Shown here: positions 14,042 through 20,191 of the stretch, piece by piece
Position numbering within the stretch: position 1 is the stretch's first letter
Layout: every line of letters begins with the position of its first letter
NCBI GenBank assembly: GCA_036384655.1
Contig: DASVLX010000044.1
Location: forward strand, 1 to 20,191
From: DASVLX01 sp036384655
GTDB lineage: Bacteria; Actinomycetota; Actinomycetes; Mycobacteriales; Pseudonocardiaceae
DNA: 20,191 bases
Direction of reading: 5' to 3'
The notes under the pieces: model-generated
Databases searched by the model: none
What the model was told of the DNA's origin: nothing
What the model saw: the letters and a program-made list of their open reading frames with translations, nothing else
Program-made: the position numbers and the translations under genes

Positions 14042-15703
14042 CTACTTCACGCAGGGGATACCTCCACCGCTGATCGCGCCCGCCACTCCACCCGTTGGCG
14101 TCCCACCTGGCGCGGCCGGGGTATCGACTGCGTACGCGGCCGGCGTGTAGCCCGCCGACGACGAGGTCGTACCGGCCGCTCCGTCTGAAGCCGTTGACCC
14201 GGCTCCGGTGCCAGTCCCGCCACCGGCTGTAGACACGATGGGCATAACCACGGTAGGCATAACGAAATCAGTGCCCAGGACTATGCGCACATGTCCTGCG
14301 GACACATGCTGGCCCTGTGCGATGGTCATTCCGCCGAGCAGGGTGGACAGGGCCGAGGCCGCCGTATGCTCGCCAGCGCCGTAGTAGATCACCGAATACC
14401 CGCGGTTGCTGGATGCGGTGCTGGCGGCGCCCTGTGTGTAGCCGCGGGCGGCCAGGGCGCGTTCCAATTCGCCCGCGAGTCCGCTTCGCCCGTTGGCATT
14501 GACCACGTCCACCACGCCACCCGATGGACTGGTCGCGGTGGTTGTCGGGCTGGCGGCGCTTGAGCCTGTGCCGCTGCCGATGAGCTGCCGCACCAGAGCC
14601 TGGATCTGCGGCACGTTAACGATATTGACATCCTCCCCGGCCGGGTCGGTGCCAAACCGTTGGATCGGCAGCATGTAAAAGGCAATGTTGCCGCCCGTCA
14701 GATTGGACGCTTGCCGCGCGAGCGACAGCAGATCCAGGTTGCTGTCCACGGCGATGTTCTGCTTCGCCACGTTCAGCAACTGGGACAGCTTGCCAGGGTC
14801 CGTGAACACTCCGCCCTGCTTGAGCTGGTACGCCAAGGAGGCGATGAATGCTTGCTGCCGACGTTCCCGGTCCAGGTCGGTGAAGTTCAGCTCCGGATGC
14901 ACGTAGTCCCTTCGCTGCCGGACGAACGCCACTGCCTGCGATGCGTTGATCTGCTGCTGTCCCTGGTGGAAGTTGGCGCCGGAGTAGCTGTCCTGGGTGT
15001 TCTCGTTCACGCACACCGTGATCGGCTGAACCACCTGCGCGATCTGGAAAAATGACACCAGGGTGACTTCGGCGAAGTGGTCGACGGGCAGCCCGCTGAG
15101 TAGCTGGCGGACGGTATCGATCTCTTCCTTGCGGGCGGCGTCGCGTTCCTGTTGCACCCGTTGTACCGAGTCGAGCCCGTGTTGGTTGACCAGCGTCTTA
15201 CTCTTCGCGTCGAAAGCCAACCCGTAGGCCTGCTTGATCTTGCCTTTGCACTGGCCGTCGGGGCAGCCGGGCAGATTCACGTAATCGTCCCGCGGGATCG
15301 AGATCGAGGTTGCCCTGTCACCGTTGGCGGGCACATGCAGCAGCATCAGCACGTTGGCGTTCTCCCCGCCGTCGCTGGCACCCCCCGCGTGCAGCGCGTT
15401 GTAGATGTCCGGTGGAAGCGGGTTGCCATTCTCGTCCAAGCGGCTGTCCAACCCCATGATGAGGATGTTGATGTCACCGTTGAGCGAACCGGCCTCACCA
15501 TCCAACGCCGAGGACCTGTACACCCCATTGACCAGGGAACGGTATTCCGCCCATACGTAGGCAGTGGTACTCAACACCAACGCCGACACCAGTCCGACGG
15601 CGATCTTTCCCACCAAAGCGGACCGCCGCCGGCGCCGCTCGCCAGCTCGACGGTCGTCTCCCCGACCGCCCCGGCGCGACCTGTCCGCTGCCCAACGGTC
15701 CAC
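14042..15703 (-). CDS. LytR-CpsA-Psr (LCP) family wall-polymer ligase with LytR_C domain
   Basis: A 553-residue protein. A very basic cytoplasmic lead (RRRRR near 23-27) is followed by one membrane helix (about 31-50), then the LCP domain: INILIMGLD86SR88 and S135-I-P-R138-D139 for lipid pyrophosphate binding, and DLDRERRQQAFI near its end. C147 and C152 may form a disulfide. A second domain (VVDVVNANGRSGLAGELERAL onward) is LytR_C. The last 80 or so residues are Gly/Ser/Thr/Ala-rich, with a lone Cys two residues from the end. LCP enzymes transfer undecaprenyl-linked polymers to peptidoglycan or proteins; in mycolic actinomycetes this joins arabinogalactan to the wall. The GTG at 15703 follows a GAAGGGGGCGAG. 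The DedA gene ends 37 bp upstream, so the two are probably one transcript. Confidence 0.92.
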   Translation of the reverse strand: MDRWAADRSRRGGRGDDRRAGERRRRRSALVGKIAVGLVSALVLSTTAYVWAEYRSLVNGVYRSSALDGEAGSLNGDINILIMGLDSRLDENGNPLPPDIYNALHAGGASDGGENANVLMLLHVPANGDRATSISIPRDDYVNLPGCPDGQCKGKIKQAYGLAFDAKSKTLVNQHGLDSVQRVQQERDAARKEEIDTVRQLLSGLPVDHFAEVTLVSFFQIAQVVQPITVCVNENTQDSYSGANFHQGQQQINASQAVAFVRQRRDYVHPELNFTDLDRERRQQAFIASLAYQLKQGGVFTDPGKLSQLLNVAKQNIAVDSNLDLLSLARQASNLTGGNIAFYMLPIQRFGTDPAGEDVNIVNVPQIQALVRQLIGSGTGSSAASPTTTATSPSGGVVDVVNANGRSGLAGELERALAARGYTQGAASTASSNRGYSVIYYGAGEHTAASALSTLLGGMTIAQGQHVSAGHVRIVLGTDFVMPTVVMPIVSTAGGGTGTGAGSTASDGAAGTTSSSAGYTPAAYAVDTPAAPGGTPTGGVAGAISGGGIPCVK

Positions 15704-15740
15704 CTCGCCCCCTTCTCGTCAGGCCGCTGGCTGGCGTGTT

Positions 15741-16397
15741 TCAGTGACGCGGCGACAGGGGCTGGTGCGCAACCGTCTCAGCCGTGTCGCCGGTGGTCGC
15801 TGACCCGCGACGGCGTCGCCGCCACACGATCACGGCAGCGACGACGATCCCGATGCCGACAACGGCCGCGATCACATAGGTGGTTCCGTGGAAAGCGTTG
15901 GCCACCGCGACCCAGTTCGAGCCGATGGCGAATCCGGCAATGCCCAGCGCGGCGGTCCAGGGTACGCAGCCCAGCACCGTGTACACACCGAACCGCACCG
16001 GTGGCATGGCGGCGAATCCCGCCGGGAGGGAGATGAACGTGCGGATCACCGGTACCACCCGACCGAAGAACACCGACGCCGCACCGTAGCGGGTGAACCA
16101 CCGGTGCGCCCGATCGATGTCCTCGTCCTTGAGCCACACGGCACGGCCCCACCGGTGCAGCGCGGCCTGCCCGGCGTAACGACCCAGAGCCCAGGCCAGG
16201 TAGCTGCCGACCAGGTTACCGAGCACGCCCGCGACAATGATCAGCACAAGACTCGGATGGGAGCCCGCGACCGCACCGCTGGCCAACGCTCCGCCGAGCA
16301 GCATGATCACTTCCGACGGGACCGGGATACACGCCGACTCGGCCACCATCAGCACGAACACCGCCCACGGCCCGAAGGTCGCGATAAATTGCTGCAT
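15741..16397 (-). CDS. DedA-family membrane protein
   Basis: A 218-residue polytopic protein. DedA hallmarks are present: E22-x3-P-V-P-S-E early in the protein, and the F-F-G-R-V-V-P-V-I-R-T-F-I-S-L-P-A-G motif, whose Arg residues are needed for function in the family. Some DedA proteins (UptA type) return undecaprenyl phosphate across the membrane; others move phospholipids. The ATG at 16397 is chosen because AGGAAG sits seven bases upstream and the first hydrophobic segment follows at once; the open frame continues to 16598 without protein-like sequence. The C-terminus is basic (WRRRRRG). It probably shares a transcript with the LCP gene, and an inverted-repeat operator lies 55 bp upstream. 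Confidence 0.92.
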   Translation of the reverse strand: MQQFIATFGPWAVFVLMVAESACIPVPSEVIMLLGGALASGAVAGSHPSLVLIIVAGVLGNLVGSYLAWALGRYAGQAALHRWGRAVWLKDEDIDRAHRWFTRYGAASVFFGRVVPVIRTFISLPAGFAAMPPVRFGVYTVLGCVPWTAALGIAGFAIGSNWVAVANAFHGTTYVIAAVVGIGIVVAAVIVWRRRRRGSATTGDTAETVAHQPLSPRH

Positions 16398-16701
16398 GAT
16401 CTTCCTGCGCCTCCCGGCCAGGCGTAGACAACATTGCCAAGCGCCGTTGCTTCTACAACTAGTGTAGAGGAAACGGTGCCTGTCGCCCGGCGCAGGCCCG
16501 CCCGGGATGTGCGGCGGGCCGAGTACCCGCGGCTCCGGCAACCGACCGAGCCCGTGTGCCCAGCACAGGCACACACGAACCCGGCGAGGGATGGCCACCG
16601 GCGTCCCGAACGGCGGCGCTGCCGGACGCCGGTCACCTGATACTCAGGGCCAATCCCCTTGACCCGAACAGACCCAAACGATCTAGACAAGGAGAAAGCG
16701 C
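16398..16701. other. divergent DedA / histidine kinase intergenic region
   Basis: This 304-bp region holds the operator at 16453-16467 and the histidine kinase ribosome binding site AAGGAGA at 16689-16695. TTGACC at 16659-16664 is -35-like, with TCTAGA 17 bases on, but a start there would fall in the ribosome binding site, so I do not trust it. Nothing else is recognised. Confidence 0.4.
16453..16467. promoter_or_regulatory. CTACA-N5-TGTAG operator upstream of the DedA-LCP pair
   Basis: TCTACAACTAGTGTAGA (16452-16468) is an inverted repeat with the core CTACA-ACTAG-TGTAG, the same arms and 5-bp spacing as the site at 8237-8251. It lies 55 bp upstream of the DedA ATG and 235 bp upstream of the histidine kinase GTG, so control of the DedA-LCP unit is more likely. 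Confidence 0.6.
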
Positions 16702-18147
16702 GTGTGGCCAGACCGGACACAGCCGCACAGCACGGCCGAACAATCTGGAGTGCGGGGACGCGAGCGGTCGCTGCGGGCCCGGGTACAGACCTCGATCGTG
16801 GCGGTCGCGACGCTGACGGTGTTGTTGTTCGGTGTGCCGTTGGCCGTCGCGGTCCACAGCATGGACTACAACCAGGCGGTCACAGCGTTGCAGCGCGACG
16901 CCACCCGGATCACGGCAGTCGTGCCCGACACGATCACCTCAGACGGCACCATTCCACGCCTACCCGCCGATCTGCCCGCAGACCTGACCGTCGGTGTCTA
17001 CACGATCAGTGGCCGGCTGATCCGAGCGCACGGTCCGGCCGTTTCGCCGCTCGCCGCGGCGGCCTCCGACGGGCAGGTTCATGTTGGGGATGAGGGCGCC
17101 GATCTCGCCGTGTCCGCACCAGTGCCCTCGGACCAGACAGTGGCCGCCACCGTGCGAGTGTCGATACCGAGCGACCGCGTTACCGACGACACCTTCAACA
17201 CCTTGGCCGTCATGGCGCTCCTCGCTCTCTGCACCGTCGGGTTGGCCGCGCTGCTGGCCTGGTATCAGGGCCGGCGGATCGCCGCGCCGCTGGAACGGCT
17301 GACCGCGTCGGCTCGCGCGCTCGGCGGCGGCGATTTCACCATCCAGCCTGCCCGCTCCCACATCACCGAGGCGGACACGCTCGCCGATGCTCTCGAAGCC
17401 ACCGCCGGGCGGCTGGGACGCCTGCTGGAACGGGAACGAGCCTTCAGTACCCGGGTATCGCACCAGTTGCGGACGCCGTTGACGGCGCTGCTGCTCGGCC
17501 TGGAGTCCGCACTGTCGCGGCCAGGCGCTGACCTGCGCCAAGCGGCTGCCACAGCGCTGCGCCGCGGCGAACAACTACGCACCACCATCGAGGACCTGCT
17601 TCGACTGGCCCGCGAGCGGCCCGACGACGACGTCCCACCGCTGGCCGTGGACCAGCTGCTCGACGCCGTCCGGCAACGGTGGCAGGCGCTGTTCGCCGAG
17701 CGCGGCCGCACACTCCAGGTCACCTATCCAGTCGAGCTGCCGGAGGTCCACGCCTCCGCCACCGCCGTCCGCCACGTGGTGGAGGTACTCGTCGACAACG
17801 CCCTCGTCCACGGGGCCGGCGCCACCACGGTCACCGCGAACACCGTCGCCGACGGCCTGCTCATCGAGATCACCGACCAGGGCCCGGGACTGACCCAGCC
17901 CGACGAGGCTTTCGCGGCCCGCCGCTCCAACCGCAAGAACGCCGACCCGCAGGCCCCGGCGCATGGCATCGGCCTCGGCATGGCCCGGTCGCTTGCCGAG
18001 GCCGAGGGCGGACGACTGTTGCTACGGCAGGCGGCGCCACACCCAATCTTCGGCTTGCTACTCCCCGGATACGACCGGTCAACAGATGGTAACGACACCG
18101 GACTGGACAATCGCACCGCAGCCACCGGCAGCGATCAGAATGCCTGA
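16702..18147 (+). CDS. sensor histidine kinase
   Basis: A 481-residue membrane kinase. TM1 is about 31-51, an extracytoplasmic sensor domain about 52-165, TM2 about 167-188, then HAMP (GRRIAAPLERLTASARAL). HisKA has H254 in VSHQLRTPLTAL, and the ATPase domain has the N-box VDN366ALVHG, G1 box DQGPGL and G2 box GIGLGMARSL. It autophosphorylates on H254 and passes phosphate to a response regulator. The GTG at 16702 has AAGGAG at the right distance. No regulator gene is next to it: the downstream gene is unrelated and the nearest regulator is at 12995-13684, beyond the DedA-LCP unit. Confidence 0.93.
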   Translation: MWPDRTQPHSTAEQSGVRGRERSLRARVQTSIVAVATLTVLLFGVPLAVAVHSMDYNQAVTALQRDATRITAVVPDTITSDGTIPRLPADLPADLTVGVYTISGRLIRAHGPAVSPLAAAASDGQVHVGDEGADLAVSAPVPSDQTVAATVRVSIPSDRVTDDTFNTLAVMALLALCTVGLAALLAWYQGRRIAAPLERLTASARALGGGDFTIQPARSHITEADTLADALEATAGRLGRLLERERAFSTRVSHQLRTPLTALLLGLESALSRPGADLRQAAATALRRGEQLRTTIEDLLRLARERPDDDVPPLAVDQLLDAVRQRWQALFAERGRTLQVTYPVELPEVHASATAVRHVVEVLVDNALVHGAGATTVTANTVADGLLIEITDQGPGLTQPDEAFAARRSNRKNADPQAPAHGIGLGMARSLAEAEGGRLLLRQAAPHPIFGLLLPGYDRSTDGNDTGLDNRTAATGSDQNA

Positions 18148-18631
18148 TCCGTCACCCGACAAACCCTCACAGGCCGCACAAATGGTGGCTGATTGGCCAC
18201 CCAGTCGGCATCATGCGCTGTCCCCCCCCCCGGCCTCGGCCGAGGCCGTTGGTGTTGTTGCAGACTCCGTTGACCGTGCCGTACAGCACGGCGCGCCGCA
18301 CACCCATACATCCCTTCTCACCGAATATCCTTCTCGGTGTTCACGTCGTGGGCACCCGGAAGGCCGCGGTCACAGGCACCCGAACTGGGAGGAACCGGCG
18401 TGCCGACCGCTCGGCAAACCGACGGACGAGATGGACGACGGCCGCCACCAGCCGATCAGGATCGCGTTCCAACCGATCCAGCCGAGCGCGAGACCCAGCG
18501 AGCTGCGGGTGCTGAGCCGGGGCCTGCCGGTGCGCTGAGTCCGCTGTGCAGGCAGGATTCATTCGGCTCGCAGGCGTTGCCGACAGATCTGTGACCCAGG
18601 CTAGGTGCAACCGAGGACGACGGGGAGCAAA
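18148..18631. other. 484-bp gap with C10 tract, palindrome and small hairpin
   Basis: After the kinase stop there is no confident gene. A run of ten C (18222-18231) leads into the perfect 18-bp palindrome CGGCCTCGGCCGAGGCCG (18231-18248). CCGTGC (18274-18279) pairs with GCACGG (18286-18291) around six bases. Either hairpin could end the kinase transcript. A minus-strand frame around 18420-18490 gives a membrane-helix-like LGLALGWIGWNAILIGWW but has no start codon. Confidence 0.4.
18231..18248. repeat. 18-bp perfect palindrome after a C10 tract
   Basis: CGGCCTCGGCCGAGGCCG equals its own reverse complement and begins at the last C of a ten-C run. It lies 84 bp past the kinase stop and may act as a terminator stem or a protein site. 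Confidence 0.55.
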
Positions 18632-19435
18632 ATGGTCATGAACAGCGAAAATGCCGCCAAGCTGGCGGTGCTCATCGACGCGGACAACGCACAGCCGGGC
18701 ACCATCCAGGCGTTACTGGCCGAGGTCGCCAAGTACGGCACCGCCCACGTCAAACGCGCTTACGGTGACTGGACCAGCTCGAACCTGAAGGGCTGGAAGG
18801 ACCAGTTGCTGGCTCAGTCGATCCAGCCCATCCAGCAGTTCGCGTACACCACTGGCAAGAACTCCACCGATGCGGCCATGGTCATCGACGCCATGGACCT
18901 GCTGTACTCCGACCGGTTCGACGGGTTCTGCATCGTCTCCAGCGATTCGGACTTCACCCGGTTGGCGGCACGCCTGCGGGAGTCCGGCCTGACCGTGTAC
19001 GGCTTCGGCGAACGCAAGACACCCAAGCCCTTTGTCGCGGCCTGCGACAAATTCGTCTATATCGAGAATCTGACGTATCCAGACAGCACCACCGTGCCCG
19101 CCGACTCGGCACTCGCGCCGAAACCGTCGACCCCCGCAGCGCAACTCAAGAGGGACGCCACGCTGGTGAGCCTGCTGCGTAATGCGGTCGAAGCCGCGTC
19201 CGACGACGACGGCTGGGCATCGTTGGCTTCCGTCGGCAACATCGTCACCAAGCAACGTCCCGACTTCGACTCCCGCACCTACGGCTACGGCAAACTCAGC
19301 GACCTGATCACCGCGACCACGCTGTTTGACATGAACCGGCGCAGCCCCGGTGAGGGCAAACCCGCGGTTATCTACGTGCGTGACCGCAGCCACCGTTCCG
19401 GCGGAACTACCAAGTCCGCCATGGACAGCGCATGA
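18632..19435 (+). CDS. NYN-domain (LabA/DUF88-like) protein with C-terminal LOTUS-like domain
   Basis: A 267-residue protein. The N-terminal NYN domain, a PIN-like nuclease fold, has LAVLID16AD18NA, then STDAAMVIDAMDLLY and FCIVSSDSDFTRLAARLRESG; these Asp residues form the acidic metal site. VYGFGERKTP closes the domain (to about 140). The C-terminal part (about 175-245), with LVSLLRNAVEAASDDDGWASLASVG and YGYGKLSDLI, resembles an OST-HTH/LOTUS RNA-binding domain. Together these suggest RNA cleavage or binding. The ATG at 18632 follows GGGGAG at 18622-18627; the next ATG at 18638 has better spacing and would drop only two residues. It is monocistronic, with a hairpin just past its stop. Confidence 0.88.
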   Translation: MVMNSENAAKLAVLIDADNAQPGTIQALLAEVAKYGTAHVKRAYGDWTSSNLKGWKDQLLAQSIQPIQQFAYTTGKNSTDAAMVIDAMDLLYSDRFDGFCIVSSDSDFTRLAARLRESGLTVYGFGERKTPKPFVAACDKFVYIENLTYPDSTTVPADSALAPKPSTPAAQLKRDATLVSLLRNAVEAASDDDGWASLASVGNIVTKQRPDFDSRTYGYGKLSDLITATTLFDMNRRSPGEGKPAVIYVRDRSHRSGGTTKSAMDSA

Positions 19436-19444
19436 GTCGACCGA

Positions 19445-19467
19445 CCCGTGCGGTCCCGACGTACGGG
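19445..19467 (+). terminator. hairpin after the NYN gene
   Basis: CCCGTGCG (19445-19452) pairs with CGTACGGG (19460-19467), eight pairs including one G-U, with a 7-base loop. It begins nine bases past the stop. No U-tract is seen. Confidence 0.45.
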
Positions 19468-19574
19468 CCAATCACGTCCGCCCTGTGTTGGTTGTTGATG
19501 ACTCAGAGCAACCTGATCAGGTAGCGATTGCAGAGGGAGTCACCCTCCGCCGTGCGGTCCCGGCTGTCGCCCGG

Positions 19575-19597
19575 CCGGCGCGCTGGAGCGCGTCCGG
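19575..19597 (-). terminator. hairpin directly after etfA
   Basis: CCGGCGCGC (19575-19583) pairs with GCGCG-T-CCGG (19588-19597) with one bulged T and a TGGA loop. It abuts the etfA stop in the direction of transcription. It is GC-rich without a U-tract. Confidence 0.5.
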
Positions 19598-20191
19598 TCA
19601 GGACTCTCGCCGGCGACGTACGGCCGCCGTCAACGCCGGCACGATCTCGAACAGGTCTCCTACGACGCCGAGGTCCGCGACGTCGAAGATCGGTGCGTCC
19701 GGGTCGGAGTTGATCGCCACGATCGTCTTCGACGATGACATGCCCGCGAGATGCTGGCTGGCGCCCGAGATGCCGCACGCGATGTAGAGAGCCGGGCTGA
19801 TCTTCTTGCCGGAGATGCCGATCTCGATCTGCGACGGGACCCAGCCGGAGTCCGCCGGCGGGCGTGAGGAGCCAACCGCAGCGGTGGGGCCCAGCGCGCT
19901 CGCCAGGTCTTCCAGAATCGCGAAGTTCTCCGCGTTCCCCATCGCCCGTCCACCCGACACGACGATGTCCGCGTCCTCCAGCTGGGCCTTGCTCGCGTCG
20001 GTGCTCGGGACGTACTCCAGCAGTTCGACGCGACGATCGACGGCAGGCGCCGTGACCGCCTCCTGGACGACGTCGGGCGAGGCGTCGACCGGCTGCCCCG
20101 CCTTGAACACACCGGTGCGGACCGTCGCGACCTGGAGCCCGTCCGGGATGACGCACGTGGTGATGAGGTTGCCGCCGAGACCGCTCCTGGT
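19598..20191 (-). CDS. etfA: electron transfer flavoprotein alpha subunit, C-terminal part (5' end off the window)
   Basis: The frame is open to the right edge and gives about 197 residues, roughly the C-terminal 60 percent of a normal 320-residue EtfA. The FAD-binding domain signature is clear: VSGGRAMGNAENF, then the family region GISGASQHLAGM followed by SKTIVAINSDPDAPIFDVADLGVVGD and LFEIVPAL near the end. LGGNLITTCVIPDGLQVATVRTGVFKAG at the edge matches the segment before it, so the GTG at 20110 is internal, not a start. With the beta subunit, EtfA carries electrons from acyl-CoA and other dehydrogenases to the quinone pool. The beta-subunit gene would be expected upstream, beyond the edge. 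Confidence 0.95.
   Translation of the reverse strand, partial: TRSGLGGNLITTCVIPDGLQVATVRTGVFKAGQPVDASPDVVQEAVTAPAVDRRVELLEYVPSTDASKAQLEDADIVVSGGRAMGNAENFAILEDLASALGPTAAVGSSRPPADSGWVPSQIEIGISGKKISPALYIACGISGASQHLAGMSSSKTIVAINSDPDAPIFDVADLGVVGDLFEIVPALTAAVRRRRES

Noticed and set aside
15152..16036. A 294-codon plus-strand open frame opposite the LCP and DedA genes
   Set aside because: It spans two real minus-strand genes and their gap and has no recognisable domain.
16659..16687. TTGACC-17-TCTAGA as the histidine kinase promoter
   Set aside because: The -10 match is poor and the start would fall inside the ribosome binding site.
18420..18490. Membrane-helix-like minus-strand translation (LGLALGWIGWNAILIGWW)
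   Set aside because: No ATG, GTG or TTG between the upstream stop and the segment, so no gene can be called; it may be a remnant.
1..20191. CRISPR arrays, tRNA genes, rRNA and insertion sequences
   Set aside because: No regularly spaced repeats, cloverleaf with tRNA box sequences, rRNA stretch or transposase-like protein was seen.

Overview
The window is chromosomal DNA from a high-GC actinomycete. The evidence is the mostly GC-rich composition (45 of 60 bases in a hand count at 9361-9420), frequent GTG starts, several genes without a Shine-Dalgarno but with a -10-like hexamer just upstream, a MurT/GatD pair, and an LCP protein with a LytR_C domain. I cannot name the genus.

1-5142 (all +) is an accessory, biosynthesis-like operon: the 3' part of a class II synthetase-like amino acid:[carrier protein] ligase, an AAC(3)-fold acyltransferase, a small carrier protein, a radical SAM/SPASM enzyme, a Gfo/Idh/MocA oxidoreductase, a NUDIX hydrolase and a P-loop (thymidylate kinase-like) kinase. 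The first five genes overlap at ATGA or TGATG junctions, and the last two follow after 21 and 8 bp. A reasonable reading is that an amino acid is loaded on the carrier protein, modified by radical and redox chemistry, and moved by the AAC(3)-like enzyme onto an amine. The product is unknown and I do not recognise this exact gene set. It is the best candidate here for an undescribed system.

5143-6029 holds one plausible 64-codon gene on the minus strand and an unassigned, possibly decayed stretch. 6030-8168 has a lipoprotein gene (-) and a membrane-anchored phosphodiester glycosidase-family gene (+), divergently arranged.

8237-18147 is an envelope-biogenesis neighbourhood: PAP2 phosphatase (+), GatD and MurT (-, overlapping; lipid II amidation), a 34-codon membrane ORF (+), a GT-C type membrane glycosyltransferase (-), an OmpR-type response regulator (-), an LCP ligase (-), a DedA protein (-) and a sensor histidine kinase (+). 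Two copies of the same inverted repeat, CTACA-N5-TGTAG, sit upstream of the PAP2 gene and of the DedA-LCP pair. This suggests one repressor controls two lipid-carrier functions and the wall-polymer ligase. The histidine kinase and response regulator are separated by the DedA-LCP unit but may be partners.

18632-20191 has a NYN-domain/LOTUS-like protein (+) and, convergent with it, the C-terminal part of electron transfer flavoprotein alpha (-), which runs off the right edge. Each has a hairpin just past its stop codon.
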